Shown in pieces: positions 45,191 through 57,200 of a stretch of DNA of 64,000 bases. The notes under the pieces were generated by a model. It made no database searches and was not told the origin of the DNA. It was given only the letters and a program-made list of their open reading frames with translations. Source of the DNA: Haematococcus lacustris (lineage: Eukaryota > Chlorophyta > Chlorophyceae > Chlamydomonadales > Haematococcaceae); NCBI GenBank assembly GCA_030144725.1, contig JASKMD010000031.1, positions 5,114,197 to 5,178,196 on the forward strand, given 5' to 3'. Both the position numbers and the translations under genes were made by a program. Within the stretch, counting starts at the first letter, position 1. The number at the start of each line of letters is the position of its first letter.

Positions 45191-46828
45191 CATATCTCAC
45201 AGGACATAGGACACAGGACATAGGACACAGGGCCCCAGACTTAGGGCTGCACCCTGCCCAGCCGTGCCCAGTGTGGCCACCAAGCTGCTGGGGGCCAGCA
45301 AAAGGGCTGTCCAGCCACCCCAGCCTGTCTCACCCGCCCTGGGGTTGCGGCCCTGCCCTACCCAGCCATTCTTCACCCCCAACTGCCCGGTTCCAGTGCA
45401 TGCCGGCTGCTCAACAAGGGAAGCGCCCAGCAGCAGACCTTGCAAGCCCAGGCTGCCAGCCTCAGGACTCCACTGCCTCCACCACAGCGGCCTGCCAGAG
45501 TGCAGAGCGGGAGCCAGACCCGGCTGCCAGACCTCCAGCCTCAGCCCACCCCTCCGGTCCCTGGCTCTCCCCTGCACCGGGTGCACCACTGCAACGCAAC
45601 GCCACGCACCGCACCGCAGCAGCAGCTGCCTTGTGCAATGCAGCTGCAGCAGCAGCAGTGGCAGCAGTGGCAGCTGTGGCAGCAGTGGCAGGCATGGCAG
45701 GCGTGGCAGCAGAGGCAGCAGCAGTGGCAGCATGTTGCGTACCTCGTCCAACCAGCCTAGGAGCTGTGCTCCGAAGAGGCATGCATCCCCCGCACTGCTG
45801 ACCCAGCCAGGAGGCTTGCTCTGCTACTGAGACTGGGCACGGCACTGCACCGGCCCTGTGCCCTGAAGGGCTGGCCTCATCCAAGCTGGCCACACTGGCT
45901 GACTGTCTGCAAGCCAGCCTGTCAGTCTTGGGGGGCAGGGGCAAGCTCAGGGCTGCGCTCTTGTCAGTCCTAGGGGGCAGGGGGAAGGCAGGGGCTGTTC
46001 TCTTGCAGTGCACGCCTGTCCACCTCCCCTCCCGCCCTTCCCTCCCCCACGGCTCCCCTCTGCCCTAGTTGTGGCCCCCTTCTACTTCGTCGCCCAAACC
46101 CATCCTCTGTTTGTGAGGTCCATAGCCATCCTTTCATTATATGGCCCAAACCCATCCTTTCTTTTTGCCGCCCATGACATCATGACTCTTTGTTTCAATC
46201 ACATGGCACATGCCCCACCCCGCAGCCAGGCTTGCTTGCTAGCCTGCCTGCACTTGCCCTCCCCTGCTGAAACCCAGGCCAATAGTCAGCGCCAGGAGAC
46301 AATAGCTCAGGCACACGCTGGTGCTGCCCTGGGTCAGATAGGTGGCGATAGGTGGCCCTGGGTGATACAGGTGAGTCAGATAGCTGGCTACAACAGCAGC
46401 AGGCTGCAGCTTGCAGGGCTGGAGCAGCCGTACCCGGGGGGGCCCGCCTGGGCCTCCTCTCACCAACAGCCTGCCAGGAATACGCCTCGAGTGCAACAAC
46501 CTGACAGTTGGTCAAGAAGGGGCAGGGCGAGCTGCACCCTTGCCCCACCGCCTATGTTTGACAAGTCTTGTTTGACAAGTCCTGGCAGGCAGGCGTGGCT
46601 GGCACACAGCTCGTGTATTCCGTTTCATGGGGTGGTGCAAAGCAGAGCCAGAAGCAAGCCAGGCATGCTGCAATACGGCCCTGAATAGCCTGAGGTTTGC
46701 CGACAGCCTGGCCCACAACACGCTAGCCAAGCAAGACCAGGGCCTCCTGCTGCACTGCTCTGCAGGGTGACGCGTCAGCCTGACCCAGGACGGCCATCTG
46801 CCTGACCCATCTGCCCGACCCTGACAAT

Positions 46829-46864
<36 letters not shown>

Positions 46865-47480
46865 CAGGACTCAATTCACAGTGCTGAGCTGCAGTTCAGT
46901 AGCAGCCTGGCTGGTGTCTTGTAGGCAGGCTGGCTGGCTGGCTAGGGCAGAGCAGCAAGCAGCGGCAAGGCAGCGGCCTGAGGCAGCACAGGGGCGTTAC
47001 ACAGCCCCTAGCATCACCCACGCATGACACGACATGCTGATGACCCCCACAGCCCCACCCACGACACCCCCGGCCACACCTCACCCACCACGCACCACCA
47101 CCAGTGTCAGGAACTGACTTTGAAGACCTTGGACCAACCAACCAACCAACCAACCACCAACTGCAGCCCTGCAATCTCGCAGCACTGCAGAGCTCCCTTC
47201 CATCATCCTGGTGCAGAGCCCTGCAGCCTGAAGCTTGCAGCCAGGCCGCCTGTGACAAGCCGCCTAAGCCTGGGCTGGGTGCATGGCCGGGCTGGCCTGC
47301 CGCACGACCTGCCTATTGATCAGAGCCACAGCTGGCAAAGGTGATGGCAGCAGCAGGGCACACCAGCACGGACAACTTGTGCAGTTGTGGACATGCGTGG
47401 TGCTAGCTGAGCCTGCCGCCACAGGCTGAGGCGTGTTGCTGATAGGGTCACTGCGCACTGGGTGGGAGGTGCCCGCTCCT
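45191..47480. other. unassigned, repeat-rich, no gene supported
   Basis: Contains GGACATAGGACACA repeats (about 45200-45230), GGCAGCAGTG runs (45640-45730), a GGCT tetramer array (46830-46864) and the second copy of the 44074 repeat. Open frames of up to about 226 codons occur on both strands but are compositionally biased and lack recognisable domains. Confidence 0.4.
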
Positions 47481-47482
47481 GG

Positions 47483-47532
47483 TCACTCCTGGTCACTCCT
47501 GGTCACTCCTGGTCACTCCTGGTCACTCCTGG
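47483..47532. repeat. 10-bp minisatellite CTGGTCACTC
   Basis: Five tandem copies. Confidence 0.93.
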
Positions 47533-47896
47533 GGTCCTGGGACAGGGAAGGGGGAGGGGTGTACTCCGGCACCACCCACTGACCCTGACCCGCCCCTGCC
47601 CCGCCCTGACCCTGACCCAGGAAGCCTTGCGCCCAGCCAGTGGGCAGCAGACATCCCAATGCCCCATGCTGACGCGCGGCCTGGGCCCTCCCTCCCCTCC
47701 TCCTCAGCTTCACCGCTAGGGCAGCAGGGCGGCAGCAACTGGCTCGCTGCATCGCCACCCTGTCCTGCCGCCTGGCCACAGTCATGGCCCAACACCCCCC
47801 GCCCTGAGCCTCCCTCTCTCCCATCCTCTCCTTCCTCAGCTTCCGCCGCCCACCCTGTCCCATTCTGCCCCTCCTGCCCCTTGCCTTCCTCCCCCC

Positions 47897-50800
47897 TCAC
47901 CGCCGCCTGCCAGCTCTTGTCTCTGACCCGGCCCTGGCCCCCCCTGCCTGCCCTCCTGCCGCCCTGCCTTGCCGGCTGCTCTCCCCCACCCCCCGTGACC
48001 CTGACCCAGGCCCCACCCGAGCTCCACCCGGACCTCCCCGCCCAGCCCCCCCCACGCCCCCTGCTGCCCCAGATCTGGCGGCTGTGCTGGCTGCTGCTGC
48101 CTGCAAGGCCTGGCTGCTGCTGGCTGCCCCCCCCGCCCCATGTGGGGCTGGTCCAGCCATGCTGGAGGGGTCTGGTGCAGCCATGCTGGCAGACAACATG
48201 CTGAGCAGTGAGGGACTCTTGCGCAGCGCCAGGCCCAGGGGGGGGAGGGCGGCCAGCTCAGCTGCCACCAGGTCACTGGGGCTGCTGCCTGCCAGCCCTG
48301 ACCCAGCCAGCCCGGTCCCTCCCCCAGACAGCCCTGCCCCTGCCAACCCAGCCCCAACCAGCCCGACCCCTGCCCCAGGCAGCCAAGGACCTCCTAGCCT
48401 GAGGAGGGGGACGCCCCCCCCCCCAGCCATATCCATGTTGGGGGGTGCCGGCAGGGGCATGCTGGCGAGGGGTAGCCCAGGCAAGGCCCAGGGGGGTAGC
48501 AGGGGGGGCACCCCTTGGCTGGGGGGCAGGGGGCCCCCCAGGGGGCAGCAGCTGCTGGTCAAGAGGCTGAGGGAGTGGAGGGCGTCTGGGCAGGGGGGTG
48601 TGGGAGGGAGGTGCCACCCAGCTTGCTGCAGGTCCACCAGCCCCCCCTGAGGTGATGTGGGCTGCCCAGATAATTGAGGGGTAGGGGGGAGGGGGGGGGC
48701 TGAGGGGGGGAGTGCGGTGCATGGGGCAGCAGGAGGGGCGGGGAGGGCCCCCCCCCCCACCTGGTCCTGGCCCCCTAGCCCTGCCCATGAGCTCACTAGG
48801 GTCAGCTGCTGCTGCTGCTGCTGCTGCTGCTCCTGCTGCTCCTGCTGCTGCTGCAGGCGCCTGGAGGAGGCTGGGGTCCAAGGTTAAGGCCTGGATGGCA
48901 GGGGCAGAGGGGGGCGGTGCGCAGGGCCCCCCCACCCCACCCCCTGCTGCTGCTGTGGCAGCGCCAGTCGCTGCAGCCAGGGCGCCTGCTCCGTCACTGG
49001 GCTGACCCTGGCCCCCCCCGCCTGACTCTGACCCCTGACCCGACCTGGCCCCCTGGCCCGCCCCCCCCTGCTGCTCCATGTCGGAATTGAAGCACAACCA
49101 GTCCTCCAGATCAATCCCCAGCGGCAGCATTTTGTCGACCATCATGCTGGAGGCTGCTCCGAAACAAGGGGCGGGGTCCCAGGGTGGTGGGCACAGCGCC
49201 GGCGGCAGGGGGCCAGACACTGCGTCACCCTCCCCTGCCCCCGCCACCCAGAGGAGGGGGAGGGGGGCTGGCAGCTGGCTGGGGGGGGTCAGTGGCCCGG
49301 CAGAGGCAGAGGCGGTAGGAGGGGCTTGCTCAGTGACCCGTGGACCCTGCCCCTGCCCCTGCCCCTGCCCCTGCCCCTGCCCCTGCCCCTGCCCCTGCCC
49401 CTGTTCAGCGCCTTGTCCTGGGAAGGGGGTGTCAGGCAGAGCTGTTATGCCGGTGCCGTCAGACGCCCCTGACCCCGGGCTGGCTGCCTGGCTGCCTGGT
49501 GCCAGCAGGTCAGGGGGGCCCCCTGCCGCCCCCCCAGGGGCTGCTGCTGCAGGGGGCTGCTGGCCAGCATCCCCTGTCAGGCTGGGCTGTGACCCCTGGC
49601 TGGAGGGAGAGGTCGCCATCTCATCCACTGCTGCTCCCCCTGCCTCCCCCGCCCCTGCCCCTCCCGCTGCTGCTGCTGCAGCCAGCCCTGCTGCAACGTG
49701 CCTTCCTGCTGCTGCTGACGCTGCTGCTGCTGCCGCGTGCGGGTGCGGTGCGCGGGTGCGGCGCTGCTGCTGCTGGCCCTGACTGACTGGGTAGCCCCCC
49801 CACCCCCCCACCCCATGTGCCTCCCCCTGCTGCCATAGGACACAGTGGTCCAAGGCCTGGGGTGCAGTGGGCGCTGGCCAGCAGCAGGGGGTCCAGGGCT
49901 GACAGGGGGTCGCTGCAGTCCTGCTCAGTCATCATGGCTGACAGCTCATCCAGGCCCACCATGCTGCCAAGCAAGCCCCTCAGCCCAGCAGCTTCCAGGC
50001 AGCTGCTCTCCCCCGCCTGCTCACCCAGGGCCCCACCCTCCCCTGCCCAGCCCTCACTTGCTGCTGCATCAGCCTCGCTGCTGCCGCCGCCCCCGCCCCC
50101 AGCAGCGGTGAGGGGGCCGGCAGCAGCCGGGGGGAGGGGCGCAGCGCGGGGGCCGGCGGGGTGAGGGGCGGGTGGGTGGGCAGCGAGGGAGGCAGCCGGC
50201 AGGCGGGTGATGAGGGGGTCTGACATCATGGAGGGGAAGACAGGCTGCAGCTGACCCTGGGAGTTCAGTCTGCACAGGGTGGGGCGGGCCAGCTGGGGCA
50301 GGGGCAGGGTGGCTGCTGCTGCTGCTGCCTGCCCCCCTGCCAGTCCGGACCCTAGCCGGAGACTCCCCCCTGCCTCCCAGGCCCCCCTGCTGCTGGCTGC
50401 TGGCTGGCCTGAGGTGGGCATGCTGCTGGCCCTGTCCATACCGGCCGCATGGAGGCCAGCCATGCTTGCATGGCACATGCTGGACATGGGGCGCGTGCTT
50501 GCATGGGTGCCCAAGGCAGCAGAGCCAGCAGGCTGACTGAGCTCAGGACAGGCTGGGGTGGCTGCGCTGCCACCCTCCATGGCCAGACCCAGGGCAGGGC
50601 TAGCCCCCCCAGCCCCTGCCCCCCCCAGCCCCTGCCCCTGGCCCCCCCGTTCCCCCCCCAGCTGGCCCCCCTGTGAGTTGAGCCAGGCCAGTGAGAGGCA
50701 GCAGCGCAGCCTGTGCAAGGCCAGCGGCTGGGTGCAGCTCTGACATCAACATGGGCGTGGAGGCCCCCTGCATGAGCTGTTGCGCCTGCATGGAGGCCTG

Positions 50801-53020
50801 CATGGAGCATGCTGGGTTGGAGGGGTGTGGTGCTGGGCCAGCTGCCGGGCCCCCCTCTCTGCGGCTGCCGGTGCTTGTGCTGTGTGTGAGGCTGGGTACA
50901 TGAGCGGGATGAAGGGGGGTCAGCGGCAGCGCACAGGGGAGGCCCAGGGGGGTCAGACCCACCCCAAGCCCAAGGCCCAGGCTGGCCATGCCCCCAGTCA
51001 TCCCACCGCCACTGCTGACTGGCAGGCAAGCCAGTGCCGGCTGGGCTACGCCAGGGAGGGTCCTGCCCTGAGGCCCCGGCTGCCCTGCTCCCAGCTCAAC
51101 TGCTGGCATCAGGCCAGGCACTGGCACTGACAATGCCTGGCCAGGCAGACCAGAGAACCCCATGCCAGCCATCCCCATCCCCATGCCTGGCATCATGCAT
51201 GGTAGGGTTGGCATGGCCATGCCTGACAGCAGGGGCCAGGGAGCCATGCTTATGGCCCCTAGCCCCATGCACCCCATGCCCATGCCCATGCCCATGCGCC
51301 CACCACATGCTGCTGCTGCCATGGCGCTGGCTGCTGCGGCATCTGCGGCCACAGGCGGGCCCCCCGTGACAGGTGTGATGTGCAGGGGGGTTGTGGGCAG
51401 GCCCCAGGCCATGCCCTCCACCTCACTCTCAACCTCACTCAACGCCGGCAGCCGCCCTGCCGGGTGACCCATAGCCAGCCCCCGCCCCACCCCCCCGCTG
51501 CTGCTGCTGCTGCTGGGCCCCCAGCCGCCAGCAGTGGCTCGGGGTGCAGTCACCCCTACACCTTGGCCCCCCGCAGCTGACCCTGGGCCTAGCAACCCCA
51601 GGGGGGGGGCAGGTGGGGGGGCAGGGGAGGCAGCCGGGGGGGTGCCTGCTGCAGAGGATGAGGGGAAGGGCCAGCCTGCTGTGCCGTAGGGGCGGGGGGC
51701 GTCCAGGCTGTAGCGGCCTGAGCTGCCGGGCAGGGGTCCCAGGGGAGCTGAGCGGCAGCGCTCCATGGGCCCCTCCACACCCCCCAGCCCGGCCAGGTGG
51801 CGGCTGCGGCGCCGGCTGCCGCCCCCCCCAGCGGCCGGGGGCCCAGAGCCGTCGCCGGAGCGCTGCCCCCCGGTAGTGCGCATGCTGCTGCGCCGGGGTC
51901 GAGCGGGGCAGGGAGGTGCAGGGGAGTGGGAGGGGGAGGGGGGAGGGGGGGAGGGGCTGCTGGGTGCCTGCTGGGAGGGGGGAGGGGGGGAGGGGGAGGC
52001 CCACTCCCTGGTGGCCAGGCGTGCTGTGTTGGTGCCGGGTGAGCCCCACCTGGACACAGCAGCAGGGCTGCATGCAAGACCCCCACTCAGCTCAGACCAT
52101 GCAGCCCCAGCAGCCGCTGCCTCTGCCCCTGCCGCTGCTGCTGCCTCTGCTGCCGCCGCTGCTGCTCTTGTTCTTGTTCTTGAGGCCATGCCGTCCCCCA
52201 GGCTGGGTGCCACCCCTTGGCCTGCACCCCCCTCAGCCCCTGCCTGGGCGCATGCAGGCCCTGCTGGGCAGCCTGCCAGGGCATGGCCCGCATGGCCTGC
52301 ATGGCTTGCATGGCCTGCATGGCCTGCATGGCCTGTATGGCCTGCCAGGGCAGCGACAAACTCGTCATGGGCCAGGGTGTCTAGCGCTAGCAGGTCAAGG
52401 CCCAGCAGCCACTGCCCACTGCCTGCTGCCAGCTGGTGTGGGTCCAGCAGCAGCTGCTCAGCCTGACTCAGCGTCACTGGCTGGCCTTCAACCATGGCAG
52501 GGGGCAGCGGGCAGGCTGCCCTGCCACCCTGCCCCTCCCCCTCCCCCTCGCCCTCCACCTCCATTCTTTGTCCCAGACCTTCTCCCAACTCTGAAGCGCC
52601 AGAGGTTTGCATGCTGTACCCGCTGCCACCCTGCCCACCAGCCAGCAATGCAGCACCTCCACATGGGCTGGCTGGGGTGAACAGCAGCTGCAGGGGCTGC
52701 TGCTGCTGCTCATGTGGCTGCAGCTGGAGGGTGTGACCCAGCTGGAGTGAGGTCTGGGTGGGGCCTGGGGCTGCTGCCTGACTTGACACCTCGTGCAGTG
52801 TGCAGGAAGCAGCTCTGCTGTCCTGCACCTCCAGGTGTTGCAAGCCGGAAGTCAGGCCACACAGCTGGGCTGAGTTGCCTTGGCTGTGAGAGGTTGCAGT
52901 GGTTAGACCGGCAGAGGCAGGGAGCGGGAGGGACGAGCATGTTTGGGACAGTGACAAGCTCGGAGCATGCCCTGCTAGGTGGAGGGCTGCAGCCAGGGGT
53001 GGCGGAGCAATGTCGGCCAT
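47897..53020 (-). CDS. long low-complexity minus-strand gene, function unknown
   Basis: From ATG 53020 one frame stays open for 806 codons to 50600. It is followed by overlapping open frames 50718-49621, 49853-48273 and 48796-47897 in other registers. Some segments look genuinely coding: QAEQLLLDPHQLAAGSGQWL, GLDELSAMMTEQDCSDPLSA, MMVDKMLPLGIDLEDWLCFN and LRKSPSLLSMLSASMAAPD. The rest is Gly/Ala/Ser/Pro/Gln-rich, with His-Ala-Gly and Gly-Met repeats. Basic RRxS-type sites (RRSSMRT, ERCRSAP) suggest a phosphorylated, disordered regulator, which is inference. Frame changes could be introns or assembly indels, and I could not fix junctions. No known domain is seen. Confidence 0.5.
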
Positions 53021-54229
53021 GGTGAAACAGACTGCCTGTGATGCCTTGGTGCGTTCACTGAGCTACAGCTGGTCGCCCTGCATGTGTATAAAGTATAAAG
53101 GAGGTAGGGGAATTGCGAACGGGCAGCCACATGACACGCGGAACGTGGACGTCCCATCATCATAAGCATGGGCGCGCAGCAAGCGCGCACCCGTTCTCCA
53201 AAGTGGGCGTATGGTTGCACGCGCCATGACTGGGCCGTTGGACGCGACGAGAGCTTAGCTGGGCTGCGCAACGCCGACGTGCCTTATCATTATTGTACTC
53301 GAGACACCATGGCCTCAAGCACTTCCCGCACCCTCGTCATCCAGTCCAGCCGACCGGGTCTAAGCAACAGGCTGCTGGCCGCGCAGGTGCAATCGCAATT
53401 TCGGTTATGCCACGATGGCAAAGAGTAGTGAAATTACATATAGGTTGCGAGCTCAAAAGCGCAATTTCTACTTGTTCTAGTTGTTGCTACTGCTAGCGTG
53501 GCCCACTTTTGCTCCACCCATCTGGTGTATGCCTTTCTTACTAGCTCTTGCTCATCATAACTCTTGCTAACACACACATTCCCTTTGTAAGGGGTTTAGT
53601 GATTCATTGTGGGGTTGACTTGCTGTAGCTGGCTATCGTCGCCACTTACGCAACAGGGCCTTATCGGGCACTTACACCCTCTCCTGCCTGGCCCGGCTTT
53701 AGCATGACTGTGCGGCCTTCCCATCTGCACAGCTCAGTGGGGCGTGGCCTTGAGCCGACTGCACTGTGACAAATGTTGTGCCAGGTTCACACGTCCCGGT
53801 GACACGACAGGTCGCCTCAAGCAATTCCGGTGCAGCCGACCGTCGACCCTGCCCTACCTCGCCGCGCCGCGTTCCCGGTGAGACTTGTTGCAACCGCTAA
53901 TGCCACATCTGCCCCTCCTTTGCGAGCCATGCGTTACCCACACATTCGCTTATTTACCTGACGAGCTTAGGTAAGCCCTTGGGTATGCCCCATCCCTGGA
54001 ACACTTGGCTCATGCCCCGTCTGCCTGCCATGCTGCCAGGCTCAGCTTACATTAGTGCATGTTTGTCATGCCAACTCTAGACTATAGCCCTCGAGGGTCA
54101 GGCAATACTGTAGGTGGTAGGCACTCATGTGCCATGTCGATGTGCAGTGGGTATACTCCACACAGCACCTTCACACCATTTGAGTTGTCCCTAGTGTGAT
54201 CCCTAGTGGTCCTCAGTGGTCCGACTCAA
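53021..54229. other. divergent intergenic region
   Basis: Lies between the minus-strand gene starting at 53020 and the plus-strand phosphatase gene. TATAAAG occurs at about 53087-53097. There are no other recognisable features. Confidence 0.4.
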
Positions 54230-57200
54230 ATGGAGGCCCTAGTGTGGGACGAGGGGGCTGTGATTGTGTGCCATGCTGGCAGCAATGCCAACGAGGATGC
54301 TTCCAAGCCAACTTACAAAGATTGGATTCAAGTCTTTCGGCACAGTCTGCCCATCTTCAAGGAGCATGCACTCAAAGATGAGCAGGTTGCCACCCCAGGC
54401 GCTCGTGAGGTGTGCATGCATGCAGCCCGCACAGTCACTCAAGGGACAAGATGTGTGATATGAAACCCTCACATTGCATGCAGGCCATGGCACTTGCGTT
54501 TGAGCAGCGCTTCCTTGCCGCCCTGAAAGTCCTAGAGCACCAGCCATACCTGGAGCTGGAAGGCTTCCAGGCACAGCCGCTGAGCTGCCTGTCGCTGTGC
54601 AGTATCAGGTAGGCGCTTGGCAGACTGGCCAGCAGGAGCTCGCTATGTCTGGGGTTTGCGCCAGGGCCAGGATGGCCAGAGGGCCTAGGCCGAGAGTAGT
54701 CAGGGGCCCCTCCCACGCTCACGACAGCGCCAGGGCCACAAGAGCCAAGAGATATCAGGGTTGGCGCCTGGTGGCTGGCCAGGGCCTAGGCCCAGAGTGG
54801 CAAGGGGGGTACCAGGTGGCTGCTGAAGGACACACTGCAGCTCTGTGAAATTGCTTGTCAGTTGCCGACTGTTGACCGCTAGTCTGAACGGGTAAAAGCT
54901 ACAGCAGCAACGGCAACACACATGTTAGACGCAGCAGCAGCAACAGCAGCAGCAATGCTGATTGTCGTAGTTTTATGTCGCCACAGAGCCAGCCTGCAGG
55001 GCGCCATGCGCCAGGCACCCTTGAACCTGACCCTCATAAGGAGGGCTCTTTCAGGGGGCCACCCCACCCCACCACCCCACCCCACCACCCCACCCCACCA
55101 CCCCACCCCACCACCCCACCCCACCACCCCACCCCTCCCACGCTCACGACAGCGCTAAAGCCACAGAGGCCACAGAGGCCATGAGACAAGGCGGCAGCCA
55201 GCTTAACGACCTCACACCCCAACCCCCGCTTCCAGCCCAAGGCCTCCAGCCCTTGCCCCTCAGCCCCTGACCCACTGCCTGCAGCCCTCAGCTGCTGCTC
55301 CCAGCCCCCTGCACCTGGCCCTGTGCCCACTAGGCTCTACCAGCAGCCCATGTTTCTCTACGCAGCTCCATGATGACCCTCGACTGGAACCCTTTGGCAG
55401 AGCCCTCCTGGAGGCCTGGAGCCCACCCGGCATCCCTGCTGGCAGGCCTAGCTGGGCAGAGCTCTGCCCCCCCGGCAGCCCCGCCTGCTGCCCCCCTGTC
55501 AGCCCCGCCTGCTGCTGATGCAGCTCCCAAGGTCACTGCTGCTGTGCCAAGCATTCGGTTCTCCCAGCAACCCATGTTTCCCTCCTGCCTCCCCCCTCTC
55601 CCCCTTGGCATTGCCCTGCAGCCCTGTAGCTGACCCGCAGTGTAGCCCTGCAGCCCACCTGGACCTGCTTGGGGGCCAGGCTGGGGGGGGCGGGGCCCAC
55701 GAGGACGACCGGCACCAGCAAGTCTCTTTGTCAACCTGGCTGTTTCCAAGCCTGCTGCTTCCTCATGTCATGCTTCATGCCTCAGGGAGGTATGTTTGAG
55801 GCAAGCCGGCTTCCATGACATCTTCGCTGCGGTCAAGTCTAGAGAGAACCAAGCGGCCCTGGCCGTGCTGCCGTCGCTGCTCCAGGAGTTGGATGGGATC
55901 CTTGACGCCAAGGCCCGGTGCGTCCTCACTGCATCCAGTGCCCATTCCGCAACGAATGCCACCCGGGTTCAAATCCTGCTGGGCGCAGTGACACAAGCAG
56001 CAGGCCCAGCAGCAGCAGCAGCAAAGCAAAGCAAGCCTAACGGCAGCCACAGCATTGGCTGAGGCATGAATCCTGACCCCGACCTTGACCTCCCCACGAC
56101 CCTGGACCCCCACCCTCCTGCCACTGCCAGGTGGGAGCAGCTGCTGCGAGGCGTGTTTGCAGGCAACATGTGAGTGGAGTGGCCTACTCTCAGTTGTTTG
56201 GAAGCAGGGTGGGGGGTGGTGGGTAGGCTCAGGGGCTGGGGTTAGGGTCAAGGGTTGGGGTCAGGGTCTCAGGTACAGGATAGGGCTTAGGGTCAGGGGT
56301 TGGTACATTAGATGTATACTCCCTCATGCTGCCCCTTAACCCAGCTCAGGATGTATGTAAGGGCAATGCAGGGGTGCAGTATGGGGCAGGCTGTTCTCCT
56401 GCTGAACATGGGCACGTGGGGTTTCACCAATGGTGTGATGACTGTCATGGCATGATGGGTGGCCTAAGGATGGAGCTTACCCTCCCTGGGACTGGGGCTA
56501 CCCTCTCCCTCTCCCCTTCCCACCCAGACCTCCCACACCTGCCTAGCGCTCCCACCAACTCCATTGCCAGCTGCCAGCCACTAACCCCTCAGTGTGATCT
56601 CACTCCCACCACCCCATGTGTGGCTTGCATGCGCTAGCCACTGCGTAAGCGTTCAGACGAGCGTCGTCGCCGGCCTCTTCCCTTGAGCACCACAGCCCAG
56701 TATGTCATAGTCCCGGTATGTGGCTGTGCGGGCATGCAGTCATGCCATGCCCCTGTTGCTGCACCTGACCCACAGCTTTGACCTGGGAGCTGCATCCTCA
56801 GCCGCGCTGTACGCGGAGGGCTCTGCCTCTGCCCCCGCCTTTGCAGCAACCCGGGCAGCACTGCTGACACGGCCCTGGGCAGAGGACGACCTTGAGGCTG
56901 CGGTGGAACACTTGGCTCGACAGGTAGGGCCCTGCCTGCACGCCCGCTGACTGACCATGGCTCTGACAGGCTGCCCGCCTGCCTGCCCGTCCGCCTGCCC
57001 CCCCACCCGCCCGCCCGCTGCATGACCATGGCCCTAACAGGCAGGCAGGCAGGCAGGCGGGCGGGCGGGCGGGCGGACGGGTGGGCGGGCGGGCCAGAGC
57101 CTGAGCCTGAGCCTGCAGCAACATCATGTTTGGGATATGCAATGTGATCATAGTGATGAGTGCACATGCCACCGCCTGCCCACCTGCCCACCCACTGGCT

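Noticed and set aside
45264..46013. Overlapping 180-codon frames on both strands at 45.2-46.0 kb as genes
   Set aside because: Composition is dominated by CAG/CTG-type repeats, with no domain, splice support or conserved motif on either strand.
55950..55995. tRNA-like box GGGTTCAAATCC in the phosphatase intron
   Set aside because: Neighbouring stems do not pair, so it is probably a chance or relic B box.
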